A stretch of DNA of 64,000 bases from Sulfuritalea sp. (GTDB taxonomy: Bacteria; Pseudomonadota; Gammaproteobacteria; Burkholderiales; Rhodocyclaceae), in NCBI GenBank assembly GCA_022842325.1, contig JALHPU010000015.1, positions 38,904-102,903 on the forward strand, read 5' to 3'. Both the position numbers and the translations under genes were made by a program. The notes under the pieces were generated by a model, which ran no database searches, had not been told where the DNA came from, and saw only the letters and a list, made by a program, of their open reading frames with translations. Of this stretch, positions 51,915-60,957 are shown in pieces (the stretch's first letter is position 1; every line of letters starts with the position of its first letter).

Positions 51915-52175
51915 TGTGCCGCTGAACACGGCCGATGAATGCGGCGAAGCTGATGACCGATCCGATACTGGAACATACCCGCGTCGCACCCGGGTCCTTT
52001 CGACCCGCTGGAATTCGCGAAGGGCCGAGTCCTGATCCAGAAAAATCTGCCGTTTGATCCCGCCGCGCCGATTGTGCAGGCCAAACCATCGGCGATACAG
52101 GATGAATGCGCCAAAGAGATCGCGCTCCAGCGTCAGGACGTATCCGCGGCTGCGGGTGGTGAACTCAACTCGCAC
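51894..52175 (-). CDS. WGR-domain-like small protein
   Basis: A 93-aa protein from GTG 52175 that overlaps the recombinase stop by 11 bases. Residues 2-65 fit the WGR domain pattern (VEFTTRSRGYVLTLERDLFG, then FILYRRWFGLHNRRGG and KRQIFLD), with W and an R-G-G turn; the typical WGR triplet is changed to WFG. WGR domains bind nucleic acid or sense DNA breaks. The Ser-rich tail may not be functional. Co-transcription with the recombinase suggests a recombination accessory. Confidence 0.7.
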   Translation of the reverse strand: MRVEFTTRSRGYVLTLERDLFGAFILYRRWFGLHNRRGGIKRQIFLDQDSALREFQRVERTRVRRGYVPVSDRSSASPHSSAVFSGTGSLAVD

Positions 52176-54066
52176 GGTGTACCTCCCTGTCCGCTACCTC
52201 CAGCCATAGCCGTTCCTCATCGGATTCGGTGTAGATGCTGGTCGTGGCCACGCTCGCGTGCCCAAGGAGCTTCTGAATCAGATTGACAGGTACGCCCGAC
52301 GATCCCAGAAAACTGCCGCAGGTGTGCCGCAGCCAATGAACAGAGGCTCGTTCGAAGGCTCTGGCGTCGTGCGCCTTCCCCGATGTCTGGAGAGCGTGAG
52401 CCGCATCTTGAAACAATCCCCGAATGGCCTTGTATAGCCCGCTGGGCGAGATGGCTACATTGCAGCCTACCCTGGGGATCAGCACGGTGTCAGGAGGGTT
52501 TGCCAGTGGGTCTTGATCGAGCCCACGACGCTCAAGAAACTCTCGCAGCAGGGCGATGGTCCGATCCGGGACGGGAACAGCGCGCCATTTGCCGCCTTTG
52601 CCGAGAACCTTCAGCATCCACCGAACCCCCGTGCCATCCCGGAGCGCCATGGTGTAGAGCCTGCCAGTCTTCGCGTCCACCAGCTCCGACAGCCGCAGCC
52701 CGGTGGCATGGGCGAAGGGCAGGGCGAACCGAAGGCGCTCGGTGTGATCGGCCTGCACCATGCCGTGCAGATGATCCATTAGGAACTGCCACTGGGCTAC
52801 CGAGAATGCCCGCGTCAGCTCGATGTTCTCGGGCGCTTCCTGCTGCACGACAAGTGTCTTGCCGACCGCATCCCAGGGATTGAACGCGCAATACTGAACA
52901 CGGACCAGCCATTCAAAAAGGCTTCCCAGAATCGTGATTGCATGCTTCACGCTGGAGGCTGACAGCGCGCCGTCAAACGGCCGCCAGTCAGCGCTGAATC
53001 GTGGCGTGTTTCTGGGGGCTATCCATTCGGTTTGCTGGATGTTGAATGCCCATTGGTCAGGTTGGCTGCGCCCAAGCATGGACAACCAGTCCCGATAGCC
53101 TGTGCAGTCATCGACAGACAAATCGGAAAGCGCCTTTCCGCGCTCGATGATGGCCCACAGCAGCATTCGCTCGGCTTCCTTGCGGTAGGCCCGCTGCGTG
53201 TTTCTGTTACCCGACTTGGTAGCCAGCCAGGCGTGTATCGCCTGAAGATCGTTTTCAGCGTCGATGCGAGGTCGGCCAGGCCACCTGTTTGAGCCGGACG
53301 CGCCATCGACATTGGCCGGGACGGCAAAGGCCTCGATGGGCACAATGGCCGTCTGTGAATGGCGCTGCCCCAGGCGCACTGGCACCGACAGGCTTCGGAG
53401 CGGAGATAAGGCATGGTCAGGCAATGAACCGAGCGCCAATTCATAACCGCGAAGCCATTGCACGACACGTGCAGCACCTTTCTCGCCCAACTTGGGTACG
53501 GTCATCCACCACCGATAGCCCTTGTGGCGGATGCGATCCATCAATGCGCCGATGGTGGGGATATCGGCGAGTATCAGGCGGTCGGCAACCGCGCCATCGA
53601 ACCAGGCCGATACCAGATCTCCTGGCACCGGGTCGGTAGCGAGAAGCTGCTCAACCCACACCAGGGCCTCAATCTGGCGGCTGATCAGCTTCTGTCGCTG
53701 CCGCGATTTCTTGTCTGCCGCCTGAGGGTAGGTTTCCAGAAAGAGCCGAATCAGCTCGTCTTCGTTATAGAAGCCGCTCGGATCCCGGTCCGCCTGAAAA
53801 TCTTCAAGCGCAGGAATCTCGACAGGAACGTCAGGCTGCGATCTGGATAGCGGCAGACGCAGTAATCTGGCTTCACCATGTCTGCCATGTCGCAACGCGG
53901 CTTGCCGAATGGTGTCCTGAATCCACGTCAGGGTGCTCCTGGCAAGGCGCAGGTCCAGACCGGTTTCCAGATAGCGGTCTGCCAGTGTCTTGAGTGCGAG
54001 CCCTTGTAACCAGCCGCGATAAAACGCCAGGTGATGACGGCCAAGTTTTCGATCAAGTTCAGCCAT
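52165..54066 (-). CDS. large tyrosine recombinase/integrase
   Basis: A 633-aa site-specific recombinase. The N-terminal 270 residues form an extra domain (LGRHHLAFYRGWLQGLAL, KGYRWWMTVPKLGEKGAARV) of the kind found in large phage-type integrases; then a SAM-like core-binding domain (about 275-400); then the catalytic domain with Arg in THATGLRLSEL-type sequence (FAHATGLRLSELVDAK), Lys in KGGKWRAVPV, HWLRHTCG, LLGHASVATTSIYT with the nucleophilic Tyr. All catalytic residues are present. It reads toward the WGR gene and follows the ParM/ParR pair, so it belongs to the element's core. Confidence 0.93.
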   Translation of the reverse strand: MAELDRKLGRHHLAFYRGWLQGLALKTLADRYLETGLDLRLARSTLTWIQDTIRQAALRHGRHGEARLLRLPLSRSQPDVPVEIPALEDFQADRDPSGFYNEDELIRLFLETYPQAADKKSRQRQKLISRQIEALVWVEQLLATDPVPGDLVSAWFDGAVADRLILADIPTIGALMDRIRHKGYRWWMTVPKLGEKGAARVVQWLRGYELALGSLPDHALSPLRSLSVPVRLGQRHSQTAIVPIEAFAVPANVDGASGSNRWPGRPRIDAENDLQAIHAWLATKSGNRNTQRAYRKEAERMLLWAIIERGKALSDLSVDDCTGYRDWLSMLGRSQPDQWAFNIQQTEWIAPRNTPRFSADWRPFDGALSASSVKHAITILGSLFEWLVRVQYCAFNPWDAVGKTLVVQQEAPENIELTRAFSVAQWQFLMDHLHGMVQADHTERLRFALPFAHATGLRLSELVDAKTGRLYTMALRDGTGVRWMLKVLGKGGKWRAVPVPDRTIALLREFLERRGLDQDPLANPPDTVLIPRVGCNVAISPSGLYKAIRGLFQDAAHALQTSGKAHDARAFERASVHWLRHTCGSFLGSSGVPVNLIQKLLGHASVATTSIYTESDEERLWLEVADREVHRAS

Positions 54067-54069
54067 CGC

Positions 54070-54336
54070 CTACAAGCCGCCTCCCAGTCGCTTGGCTATT
54101 GCCTGCACCTTGCCCATGGATGACTCGCTGCCGGCACAGACTGTTGCAACATCCTTGACATCGACTGCGGCAGCCGCGTGATTCGGAGAAGCCAGTCCTC
54201 CACTCATGGCGGCGACGCCCATCGTGGCGAGCAAGCGAACTCGCTCCGCTCTCAGTCTCGATGGGACTTTGGATAGAGCCGCATAGAGCTCCGGGCACCC
54301 TTCCGTCACGGTAAGAAGGATGCGGATTGATTTCAC
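54070..54336 (-). CDS. ParR/StbB-like partner of the actin-like ATPase
   Basis: An 88-aa protein starting in the stop of the ParM-like gene (ATGA overlap at 54333-54336). MKSIRILLTVTEGCPELYAA then LSKVPSRLRAERVRLLATMG resembles the N-terminal ribbon-helix-helix of small DNA-binding adaptors coded after StbA/ParM-type ATPases. It would bind centromere repeats and the ATPase filament. The end lies 3 bases from the start of the recombinase gene. Its family is inferred from position and general pattern. Confidence 0.7.
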   Translation of the reverse strand: MKSIRILLTVTEGCPELYAALSKVPSRLRAERVRLLATMGVAAMSGGLASPNHAAAAVDVKDVATVCAGSESSMGKVQAIAKRLGGGL

Positions 54337-55307
54337 AAGGAGGCCCCCATGAGCCAGAAGCCGCGAGCATTCGAGAAGACCGGATCCTTCGTGGTTACGA
54401 CGGTCAATTGAGCGAATGCGGTGCCCAGCGCCTCCTTGAAGAAGGGGGCGCCGCCGCCTACCAGGAGAACCCTATCCACGGATTCACTTTCCTTGCGCAG
54501 TGACTTCTGGATCGACTCGACAACGACGGGAGCCACCTTTCTGGATGCCTGCTCGATGTACGGACCCAGATCCACGCGCTTGCCCAGTACAAGAACCTCG
54601 GCCTTGCCGCCACGAATCGCGTTCTCAAGCTTTTCCGTACTGACGTTGGAGCCATAGTCCTTGGCGATCAGACGGGAAGCCTCCTCGAGAACGACGGATG
54701 AAGCCTCCAGGCTGGTACCCGACGACTGGCGATGGAGGTCTGAGTCGGCAATGACCACCCAATCGACCGAGAAAAACCCTGGATCGATGACGAGGACACG
54801 AGCACCCTCAATATTGGCGTCACCGCCGGCAATGAAATCCAGGAATCCCCCAACGGGTTGCGGAATGACTTTGACGGCATCAACCGAGACGGAGCGCTTC
54901 GGCGTGACCTGGTGGCTACCCTTCATCTGCTCCGCGATGGCATGGCGTCGTTTCTCGTCGAGATACTGGGATACCGGCAAGCCAGTGACCAGCATATCGA
55001 CGTGATCAACCTCGGACAGCAAAAGGCCTGCGTGAAAAAGCGCCTGGTAGGACGCGCTGGATGGGTAGTCGGCATGAAGCGATCGGCTCCACATTTCTGC
55101 CCGGTCGGGTGCTACGCCGGCAATGAAGGGCTCCCCGTTCACCTGCACATGCAGAAAATCATCCTGGGCTTTCCCGTCAAAACGCGAACTGAAGCGATCA
55201 GCCGGCGCCGCCCCGGCCGGGCGCAGCAGTGTTTTCGGCGTCGCGCCTTTTTCGCCGTAGGCGAGCTTCAGGTTGGAATACCCGATGTCAATACCAAGAA
55301 TGTTCAA
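54333..55307 (-). CDS. parM: ParM/StbA-like actin-fold segregation ATPase
   Basis: A 324-aa actin-fold protein. Phosphate-1 motif LGIDIGYSNLKLAYG at the start, second phosphate motif LVIDPGFFSVDWVVI, adenosine motif VLLVGGGAPFFKEAL. These proteins form filaments that separate plasmid or element copies. The start is TTG 55307 (LNILGIDIG), which has AGGAGG 5 bases upstream; the frame is open to 55460 but that part covers the operator repeats. ParR-like protein follows with a 4-base overlap. The six-copy operator motif just upstream suggests autoregulation or a centromere. Confidence 0.9.
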   Translation of the reverse strand: MNILGIDIGYSNLKLAYGEKGATPKTLLRPAGAAPADRFSSRFDGKAQDDFLHVQVNGEPFIAGVAPDRAEMWSRSLHADYPSSASYQALFHAGLLLSEVDHVDMLVTGLPVSQYLDEKRRHAIAEQMKGSHQVTPKRSVSVDAVKVIPQPVGGFLDFIAGGDANIEGARVLVIDPGFFSVDWVVIADSDLHRQSSGTSLEASSVVLEEASRLIAKDYGSNVSTEKLENAIRGGKAEVLVLGKRVDLGPYIEQASRKVAPVVVESIQKSLRKESESVDRVLLVGGGAPFFKEALGTAFAQLTVVTTKDPVFSNARGFWLMGASL

Positions 55308-55318
55308 GTCGACCTCCT

Positions 55319-55447
55319 GTTTACCGCTAGTGCACAAAGTTTCAAAAGCCACGATGGAGTGGCGATGCAGTGCACCGCCAGTCGACCGCCAGAGAACAAT
55401 CGAAGAAATTTCGATGGTTGATTGATGTCTGTCGACCGCTAGTGCAC
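55319..55447. promoter_or_regulatory. three operator-like 17-bp repeats before parM
   Basis: GTTTACCGCTAGTGCAC at 55319, GTCGACCGCCAGAGAAC at 55381 and GTCGACCGCTAGTGCAC at 55431. They lie directly upstream of the parM ribosome site, the usual place for centromere/operator repeats of ParMR systems. The same motif occurs three times at 51791-51914. The common core is GTCGACCGCnAGnGnAC. Confidence 0.7.
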
Positions 55448-55476
55448 CGACTGGAAACATAGCAAGCGCTTCCCAT

Positions 55477-55525
55477 AAAACGAGGGTGAAAAGCGCACAA
55501 GGCGTGCGCTTTTCACCCTCGTTTT
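55477..55525. terminator. strong bidirectional terminator-like hairpin
   Basis: AAAACGAGGGTGAAAAGCGC... at 55477-55498 and its exact complement at 55504-55525 form a 22-bp perfect stem with loop AAGGC, bounded by A-run and T-run. It separates the leftward parMR unit from the region to the right. Confidence 0.85.
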
Positions 55526-55944
55526 TGATTCCAGATTTGGTAGTGTCGCGAGCGGTTGCTTGCCGGAGCGACGACGCGTCTTGTTACTCGATAGAAGGCT
55601 ATGGCCTATCTCTCAGTGAGGACCGGCGGTCGAATGCGCTGATGAATCAAGGAGGGCGAACGGAGCGAACGGACGGCAAATCTCTCCTATGAATACGCCA
55701 TCCGCTCGGGATCACTTCGCGATCGATGGGGCGACGCTACTAATAGGAGCGATCAGGTGTTCGAATATAGTGGTCAGGCTTTGGTGGCTTGATGCGTCTC
55801 GGATGGAGAAGAAATCGGGATGAGCGAACAGGGGGTCAATCGCTCCTGATTATTGGCGTTTCGCGTGATTGACGCGGGCAATGGACTGCTTTGGAGGAGC
55901 GGAATGACATCAGATTGCACCACAGTAAAAGGAGCGTTACAGCC
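55526..55944. other. non-coding region, possible origin-of-transfer area
   Basis: 419 bases with no supported gene. Small dyads occur (GAGCGAACGGACGGCAAATC area, and ATAGGAG direct words near 55690 and 55742). If the following gene is MobI-like, the transfer origin would be expected here, since mobI lies beside oriT in SXT-type elements. This is inference. Confidence 0.3.
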
Positions 55945-56403
55945 ATGACTGAAGTACCTCTTGAACCAAGCTGCCATGATGAGGCGATTGCCGTACTGGA
56001 ACATCGCATTGATGCTCTGCATGCGAGCGCGCACAGCATCGTTGATAGGCACTGGACCTTCGTCTACAGCATGGAGCAAAAGCTCACTGGTTGGGAACAC
56101 AAGAGCACCCTTCAAGTCCGGTGTATGCAGGAGGGAAACTCAATCAGGCTGGATTGGTGCGGAATCAAGTGGTATGGATCCAAAGCCAATGGCGACCGGA
56201 AATCCATAAGGACACATGTCACCAAGCCGAAAGGAGCCTACGGATACACATTGTCAAAGCTGAAAGCCTTGGCCCAGGATTGGGAGGCGGACATGGTTGA
56301 GGAAACTGAATCCCAACTGACGAAAATCAGGCGCGAAGCAATCCACTTGGTAAAAGCGATCATCTGCATCAGGCACGCTCGGACTGCGGCGGACCGGGTT
56401 TGA
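55945..56403 (+). CDS. hypothetical protein, possibly MobI-like
   Basis: A 152-aa soluble protein from ATG 55945 (AGGAG 10 bases upstream). It has an N-terminal helix (DEAIAVLEHRIDALHASAHS), a beta-rich centre with aromatic residues (SIRLDWCGIKWYGSKANGDR) and a long charged C-terminal helix (EETESQLTKIRREAIHLVKA). This order, single-copy position and size recall the MobI conjugation proteins of SXT/IncA-type elements. The match is by general impression only. Confidence 0.6.
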   Translation: MTEVPLEPSCHDEAIAVLEHRIDALHASAHSIVDRHWTFVYSMEQKLTGWEHKSTLQVRCMQEGNSIRLDWCGIKWYGSKANGDRKSIRTHVTKPKGAYGYTLSKLKALAQDWEADMVEETESQLTKIRREAIHLVKAIICIRHARTAADRV

Positions 56404-56688
56404 GCAACTGCCGATCAGTCCGCTCTGGCGATGGTGAGGTCAGTGATTCGTGTGGTGTAGTTGGGCGACTTGTTTCTGGCGCACATTCTCCAGCGCTGCT
56501 CTGCACCTTCACTGCAAAGCCGGGTGGCGCTCTTGCCAAAGCTGTGGTTGATGCTATTCATCACCCCTGTGAGCTCCATACGGCAGAACGCGCATGGCTC
56601 CAGCGTTCTAGCGGGCACCCCAAGCGCGTCCATTGGGCTATTTGTTAAGCATTCAGCAAGTGCGATAATTCGCTGTCAAACTCAACCT

Positions 56689-57825
56689 ATGCTGACTATG
56701 CCGACCAATCCAACTCCAAACTCGTCAGCGCCGCAGAGCTTCGTATTCAACGCGGATGCGGCCCATCAATTGTTGGGGAAAGAGCTTCCCGGCGGTTGGA
56801 ATATCATCAAAAAGATTGGTGATGGCTCGATTCCAGGCGAGCCTGATGGAACGGGTGGCCATTTTTCCGTGGGTTACATCGCCGAACGCAAAGGCAAGCA
56901 GGGGTTCGTAAAGGTTTTCGACCTCGGCGGCGCGATGAGAGAGCACCCGGATGACGTGATGGCTGCACTTGGAGCGCTGGTGAACAACCACCAGTACGAG
57001 ACATCGTTGCTGTCCATCTGTGAAAACGCAAAGCTCGACCGAGTTGTACGTGTTCTCGAGCAGAATCAGGTGATGCTACAGGCGGGTAGCGGGATGGGAT
57101 TTCCTTTGCCGTTCATCGTATTCGAGATGGCCGAACAGGGTGATTTCAGACGAGCCGTCGCGCGCTCGGCCGCGATAGATTATGCATGGCGATTGCGCAT
57201 CATTCATCAGGTCGCCGTAGGGTTACAACAGCTTCATGGGGTGGCGATTGCACATCAAGACCTGAAGCCATCCAACGTTCTCGTCTTTGAGGGAGCGGAA
57301 GCAAAGCTGGCTGATCTTGGGCGAGCATCCAGAAACGATGGCCGCGTTGCCGCGCATGACGGTATAGCCATAGCTGGTGCGATTGCGTATGCGCCTCCCG
57401 AACAGGCTTATGGTGTCATGGCGGAAGAATGGCGTGATCGCCGCGAGGGGTGCGACCTTTATCATCTTGGCTGCCTGATCTGCTTTGCCTTCACTGGGAC
57501 AACGCCTACGCAGGCCTACTCTGCCCTGCCGGAAAACATTAAGCCGGTGACGTGGGGTGGTACATGGACCGGAACGTATGACATGGTTTATCCGCAGATA
57601 GCAGCAGCCTTTGCCGCCTATCTGGACAAGATTCGGCCAGAAATGCCCGATTGGGCTGCGGACCAGTTGCTATTAGTGATTCAGCAACTTTGCACCCCTG
57701 AATACAAGAAGCGTGGTGCCCCGGAAGCGCGGGTGTTTGAAAACTCCCCACTTGGCTTGGACCGCTTTATCACCCGCTTGGATAGACTCGCCCTCGATGC
57801 GAAGATCCGGGTTAAAACCGCGTGA
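56689..57825 (+). CDS. Ser/Thr protein kinase-like protein
   Basis: A 378-aa protein with a eukaryotic-type kinase fold. Glycine loop region IIKKIGDGSIPGEPDGTGGH, lysine in QGFVKVFDLGG, catalytic loop IAHQDLKPSNVLVF (HQD for HRD, with Lys and Asn in place), DLG for DFG in KLADLGRAS, and APPEQAYG for APE. No membrane segment. ATG 56689 or ATG 56698 is the likely start; the frame is open upstream without a ribosome site. The following TPR gene overlaps by 4 bases. Soluble kinases with a coupled TPR partner are found in defence islands; the substrate is unknown. Confidence 0.85.
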   Translation: MLTMPTNPTPNSSAPQSFVFNADAAHQLLGKELPGGWNIIKKIGDGSIPGEPDGTGGHFSVGYIAERKGKQGFVKVFDLGGAMREHPDDVMAALGALVNNHQYETSLLSICENAKLDRVVRVLEQNQVMLQAGSGMGFPLPFIVFEMAEQGDFRRAVARSAAIDYAWRLRIIHQVAVGLQQLHGVAIAHQDLKPSNVLVFEGAEAKLADLGRASRNDGRVAAHDGIAIAGAIAYAPPEQAYGVMAEEWRDRREGCDLYHLGCLICFAFTGTTPTQAYSALPENIKPVTWGGTWTGTYDMVYPQIAAAFAAYLDKIRPEMPDWAADQLLLVIQQLCTPEYKKRGAPEARVFENSPLGLDRFITRLDRLALDAKIRVKTA

Positions 57826-59468
57826 CGATTCTCTCTGACAAGCGCAGTCGTCACATCGTCCCTCGGTGGCGTAGCTCACTGATGGCCGCCGGCTCTCGGG
57901 ACTTGGACCCGCTGAAGAGGAGGGCGGCACGGAAGGTTGGCGGCGTACCGGCCGCAGTACGGCAGCAGCTTGCTGAATTCACAAGCGACCCAAGTATCGG
58001 AACCGCAGCGGATGCACTCGCGACTGCAATTTCGGCTGGTCACCCTGAAATTGCCTTGCCAGCAGCTGCGTTCATTCAGCAACACGCCGACGAAGCGCCG
58101 CGCTTTCTTGCCGAGATCGCATCGGCATCACTGGATGGGCTTGGTGTTCCCTTGGGGCTCGAAGTGCCCGTCGGCACGCAAGCCGCAATCGCGAGGCTGC
58201 GAGGCCTGTTGCGTATCTATCCCCGTAGCGCAACCATGTGGGCGGATCTTGCACGGTACCAGGCGGCGACCGGTGATATCGAAAAATCCAAGAGATCGAT
58301 GCGCGTGTCCCTTAGTCTGGCGCCGGATCATCGGTGGGTGTTACGGTCGGCCAATCGACTCTTGCTCCATGCGGGCGATTTCCGGCAGGCACATCACATG
58401 CTGGCGAGCCATCGACGAACTCGCGAGGATCCGTGGCTGATGGCGGCCGAGATTGCCAGCGCGCAACTGATGCAGGTTACCCCGAAATTCCTGTCGCGTG
58501 GTCGAGAGCTGTTGCGCCATCCAACGTTTCAGACCATTCACCTATCTGAACTGGCTACCGCCGTCGCTACATCGGATATTGACGGTGGCCAGCGCAAGAG
58601 TGCTCGACGCCTGCTTCGTATTGCCATGAAGGATCCAACCGAAAATGCACTAGCTCAAATTGAGTGGGCAGACCATAAGGCCGACGATGGGCTGCATGTC
58701 ATTCAGACGGTCAATAGGATGCCCGACGCCTTTGAGGCCGCATTTTGGGTCAAACGCCAGGAGGGGCAAATTATTGATGCCTATCGAGCGGCCCAAGCGT
58801 GGATGGCAGATGAGCCATTTGCAGATGCTCCTATTGGGGCGGCTGCCCACTGCGCCGCCCTGCTAGATGAATACGACGAGATCGTCAGGATTACGAACAT
58901 CGGGCTCTCCCGAGACTCCGGCAATCTGCTGCACCGGAACAATCAGGTTTTTGCGCTGATCAGCAGTGGAAGAGTATGGGAAGACGACGCTGAATTTGAG
59001 AGAATCGCTCAGTTTCTTTCCGGCCGTGTTGCATCTCCAGGGTTGGACATGATTCAAGTGGCGGCCAACATCGGACTCCTGCTTTATCGCGCTGGCCAGC
59101 TTGACGATGGTGCGATGTTCTATCGGCGCGCCATCGAACTTGCTGACAGACATGCCGGCGCTGTGACGGCGGCGCAGGCAGCGGCCTACCATCTCCGCGA
59201 AGCAGCCCTTGCCAGAGCACCATGGGTGAATGAGGCGCTAGAAGTAGCGAGGAATCACGCCAAGCGTGCCAATGATGGTGTGGCCAACTTCTTGATGCGC
59301 AAGCTAGAAGACTTGGTGCGGCGACCGCATATGGCGAACGAAATCTTTGGGGCGTCTGCAGCTGCTCGATACCTCCCGCGCGCTGGTCGAAACGTAGCCG
59401 CTGACCTCAAGGTGACGATGACGGAGAGTGGGCCAGTGCTGGTTGTTCCGGCGCATCTTTTGCGGTGA
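57822..59468 (+). CDS. TPR-like helical repeat protein coupled to the kinase
   Basis: A 548-aa soluble, almost entirely alpha-helical protein. TPR-like units can be seen in ATMWADLARYQAATGDIEKS, DHRWVLRSANRLLLHAGDFR, QVAANIGLLLYRAGQLDDGA and MFYRRAIELADRHAGAVTAA. The first 45 residues are basic. No catalytic motif is recognised. It starts within the kinase stop (ATGA). It probably acts as substrate, scaffold or effector of the kinase; homologues of known function are not known to me. Confidence 0.75.
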   Translation: MTILSDKRSRHIVPRWRSSLMAAGSRDLDPLKRRAARKVGGVPAAVRQQLAEFTSDPSIGTAADALATAISAGHPEIALPAAAFIQQHADEAPRFLAEIASASLDGLGVPLGLEVPVGTQAAIARLRGLLRIYPRSATMWADLARYQAATGDIEKSKRSMRVSLSLAPDHRWVLRSANRLLLHAGDFRQAHHMLASHRRTREDPWLMAAEIASAQLMQVTPKFLSRGRELLRHPTFQTIHLSELATAVATSDIDGGQRKSARRLLRIAMKDPTENALAQIEWADHKADDGLHVIQTVNRMPDAFEAAFWVKRQEGQIIDAYRAAQAWMADEPFADAPIGAAAHCAALLDEYDEIVRITNIGLSRDSGNLLHRNNQVFALISSGRVWEDDAEFERIAQFLSGRVASPGLDMIQVAANIGLLLYRAGQLDDGAMFYRRAIELADRHAGAVTAAQAAAYHLREAALARAPWVNEALEVARNHAKRANDGVANFLMRKLEDLVRRPHMANEIFGASAAARYLPRAGRNVAADLKVTMTESGPVLVVPAHLLR

Positions 59469-59625
59469 CCGTACGTACTGAGCCTCCTGGAATTCGATAG
59501 GCAAGTCCGACTGTCGGCTGAGTCGATAACCGGTCCTATGGAGGGGGGGTGTGGACGATTCTTCGCCGACGGAAAGAATTCATGGCGCCTTTAAGCGGAA
59601 AACAAAATTTTCCAGTAGCGGCTGT

Positions 59626-60957
59626 TTACGCGGGCATCGCGGCAAGTCGCGCGGCCTGCGCCTGAATGCCCTCAAGGATCGGCACACTTACCTTTGCCGT
59701 AAAGCCTGGCGGTAACTCTGCCGCAACTTTCTCGAGCACGGCAGGCACTGCCGCCAGTACGCTCTCAATGCTCGTCTCGAAATTTGAGCCCATGGCATTG
59801 CGTTTGGCCGTCTCGTTCCAGTGCCGTCGCTGAATGCTGTCAATGAGGTCGTGCTTGTTCTTGCCCCACACGCCCATGGCAAGCTTGAGCTTCTTGCGGT
59901 TGAAAAGATTCGGCCCGGAGCCGGTCACCGGCCAGGCTGACATCACGTCATAGAGCGGTGTCAGTCGGAAGCGTCCCTCGGGTTCGAGGAAGACGCTGAA
60001 GTTCTTGGCGTGCCCGTCCGGCGCCCCCAGCAGCCAGAAGATGAGCTGGGTCATGAGAAAGCGCTGCCGGTCAGCTTCAGCATCCTGACTGCCGCGCAAC
60101 TTGTCGAGGATGGCATCGATACCGGGCCCGCCATGGCTCTCGTACTTGTGCTGGGGCGGAATCCCCAGCACCTGGCAGAAATCCTCCTGGGGAAGCCTCG
60201 CCCACCAGTCGGGAAACCGATACCGGTCGAAGCGCTCGACGACCAGCACCTTGTGCGGCCCGAAGGACTCCATCCAGCAGTGCGCGACCGGCAAGCCGAA
60301 CGCATGGATTACGCGACTGCAGAGCCACTCGTTCTCCACCGAGGTGGAGAAATCGGCCTGTACCGCGCCGATCCGGCCAAGAGGCAGCTTGAGGATGTGG
60401 GTCGTCGGTGTCGCGCCCAGCGGGATCTGCCACTGGTTGTCCTGCAGGAGCAGTGCGGTCTTCTCCTGGGCGCCGGCGAGCGAGATGCGCAGCTCGTCAT
60501 GTTCGCGCAGGGGTAGGGGCGCAGCACTCAGTGTCTGATCCAGCAGAGCCACGATTCCGGCTGGGGTGAGGGGCCGCGCCTCGATGCGCCGCACCGCCGG
60601 CGTCGGGCTGCCGGCCGGTAGAAGCTGCACGGCGCCCACGCAGTCCCGGCCGATGGCCTCAAGCAGTTGAAAAGCCTGGCTGGGGCTTACGCCATAGCGT
60701 CGCGCGATCCGGGTCCGGATGTCATGGCTGTCCGGCAGCAGGTTGTCGAACCAGGCCTCGACCAGTTCGCCGCGGAATGGATCTGTTTCGCGGGTGAGGG
60801 GCAGGGATAGTGAGATCGGGCGTCGGCGGGGATTGGCGAGCCATTCTTGCGCATAGGCAAACGCATGACCGTCGCGCGGCGACACCGACCAGGTTCCGAC
60901 CCGCTCACCATTCATCCAGACGTCGAGTGCGTGGGACTTCGACGGGCGACCGGCCAT
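59626..60957 (-). CDS. hipA: HipA-type toxin kinase
   Basis: A 443-aa HipA kinase of normal length. N-terminal HipA domain (DVWMNGERVGTWSVSPRDGH), the P-loop-like segment of the core (ISLAGAQEKTALLLQDNQWQ), and catalytic residues in LIFWLLGAPDGHAKNFSVFL (Asp-Gly-His-x-Lys-Asn) and RLTPLYDVMSAWP (metal-binding Asp). HipA toxins phosphorylate a translation factor (GltX in E. coli) and induce dormancy. The start ATG 60957 overlaps the HipB stop by one base (TAATG). Confidence 0.95.
   Translation of the reverse strand: MAGRPSKSHALDVWMNGERVGTWSVSPRDGHAFAYAQEWLANPRRRPISLSLPLTRETDPFRGELVEAWFDNLLPDSHDIRTRIARRYGVSPSQAFQLLEAIGRDCVGAVQLLPAGSPTPAVRRIEARPLTPAGIVALLDQTLSAAPLPLREHDELRISLAGAQEKTALLLQDNQWQIPLGATPTTHILKLPLGRIGAVQADFSTSVENEWLCSRVIHAFGLPVAHCWMESFGPHKVLVVERFDRYRFPDWWARLPQEDFCQVLGIPPQHKYESHGGPGIDAILDKLRGSQDAEADRQRFLMTQLIFWLLGAPDGHAKNFSVFLEPEGRFRLTPLYDVMSAWPVTGSGPNLFNRKKLKLAMGVWGKNKHDLIDSIQRRHWNETAKRNAMGSNFETSIESVLAAVPAVLEKVAAELPPGFTAKVSVPILEGIQAQAARLAAMPA

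Noticed and set aside
54059..54370. A 103-codon minus-strand frame overlapping the ParR-like gene
   Set aside because: Composition is unnatural (runs of Cys, Arg, Gly); the alternative frame at 54070 starts in an ATGA overlap with parM and has a typical adaptor sequence.
56415..56633. A 72-codon minus-strand frame with a CAFC motif
   Set aside because: Short, without ribosome site, antisense to the upstream part of the kinase transcript; the single Cys pair is not enough.
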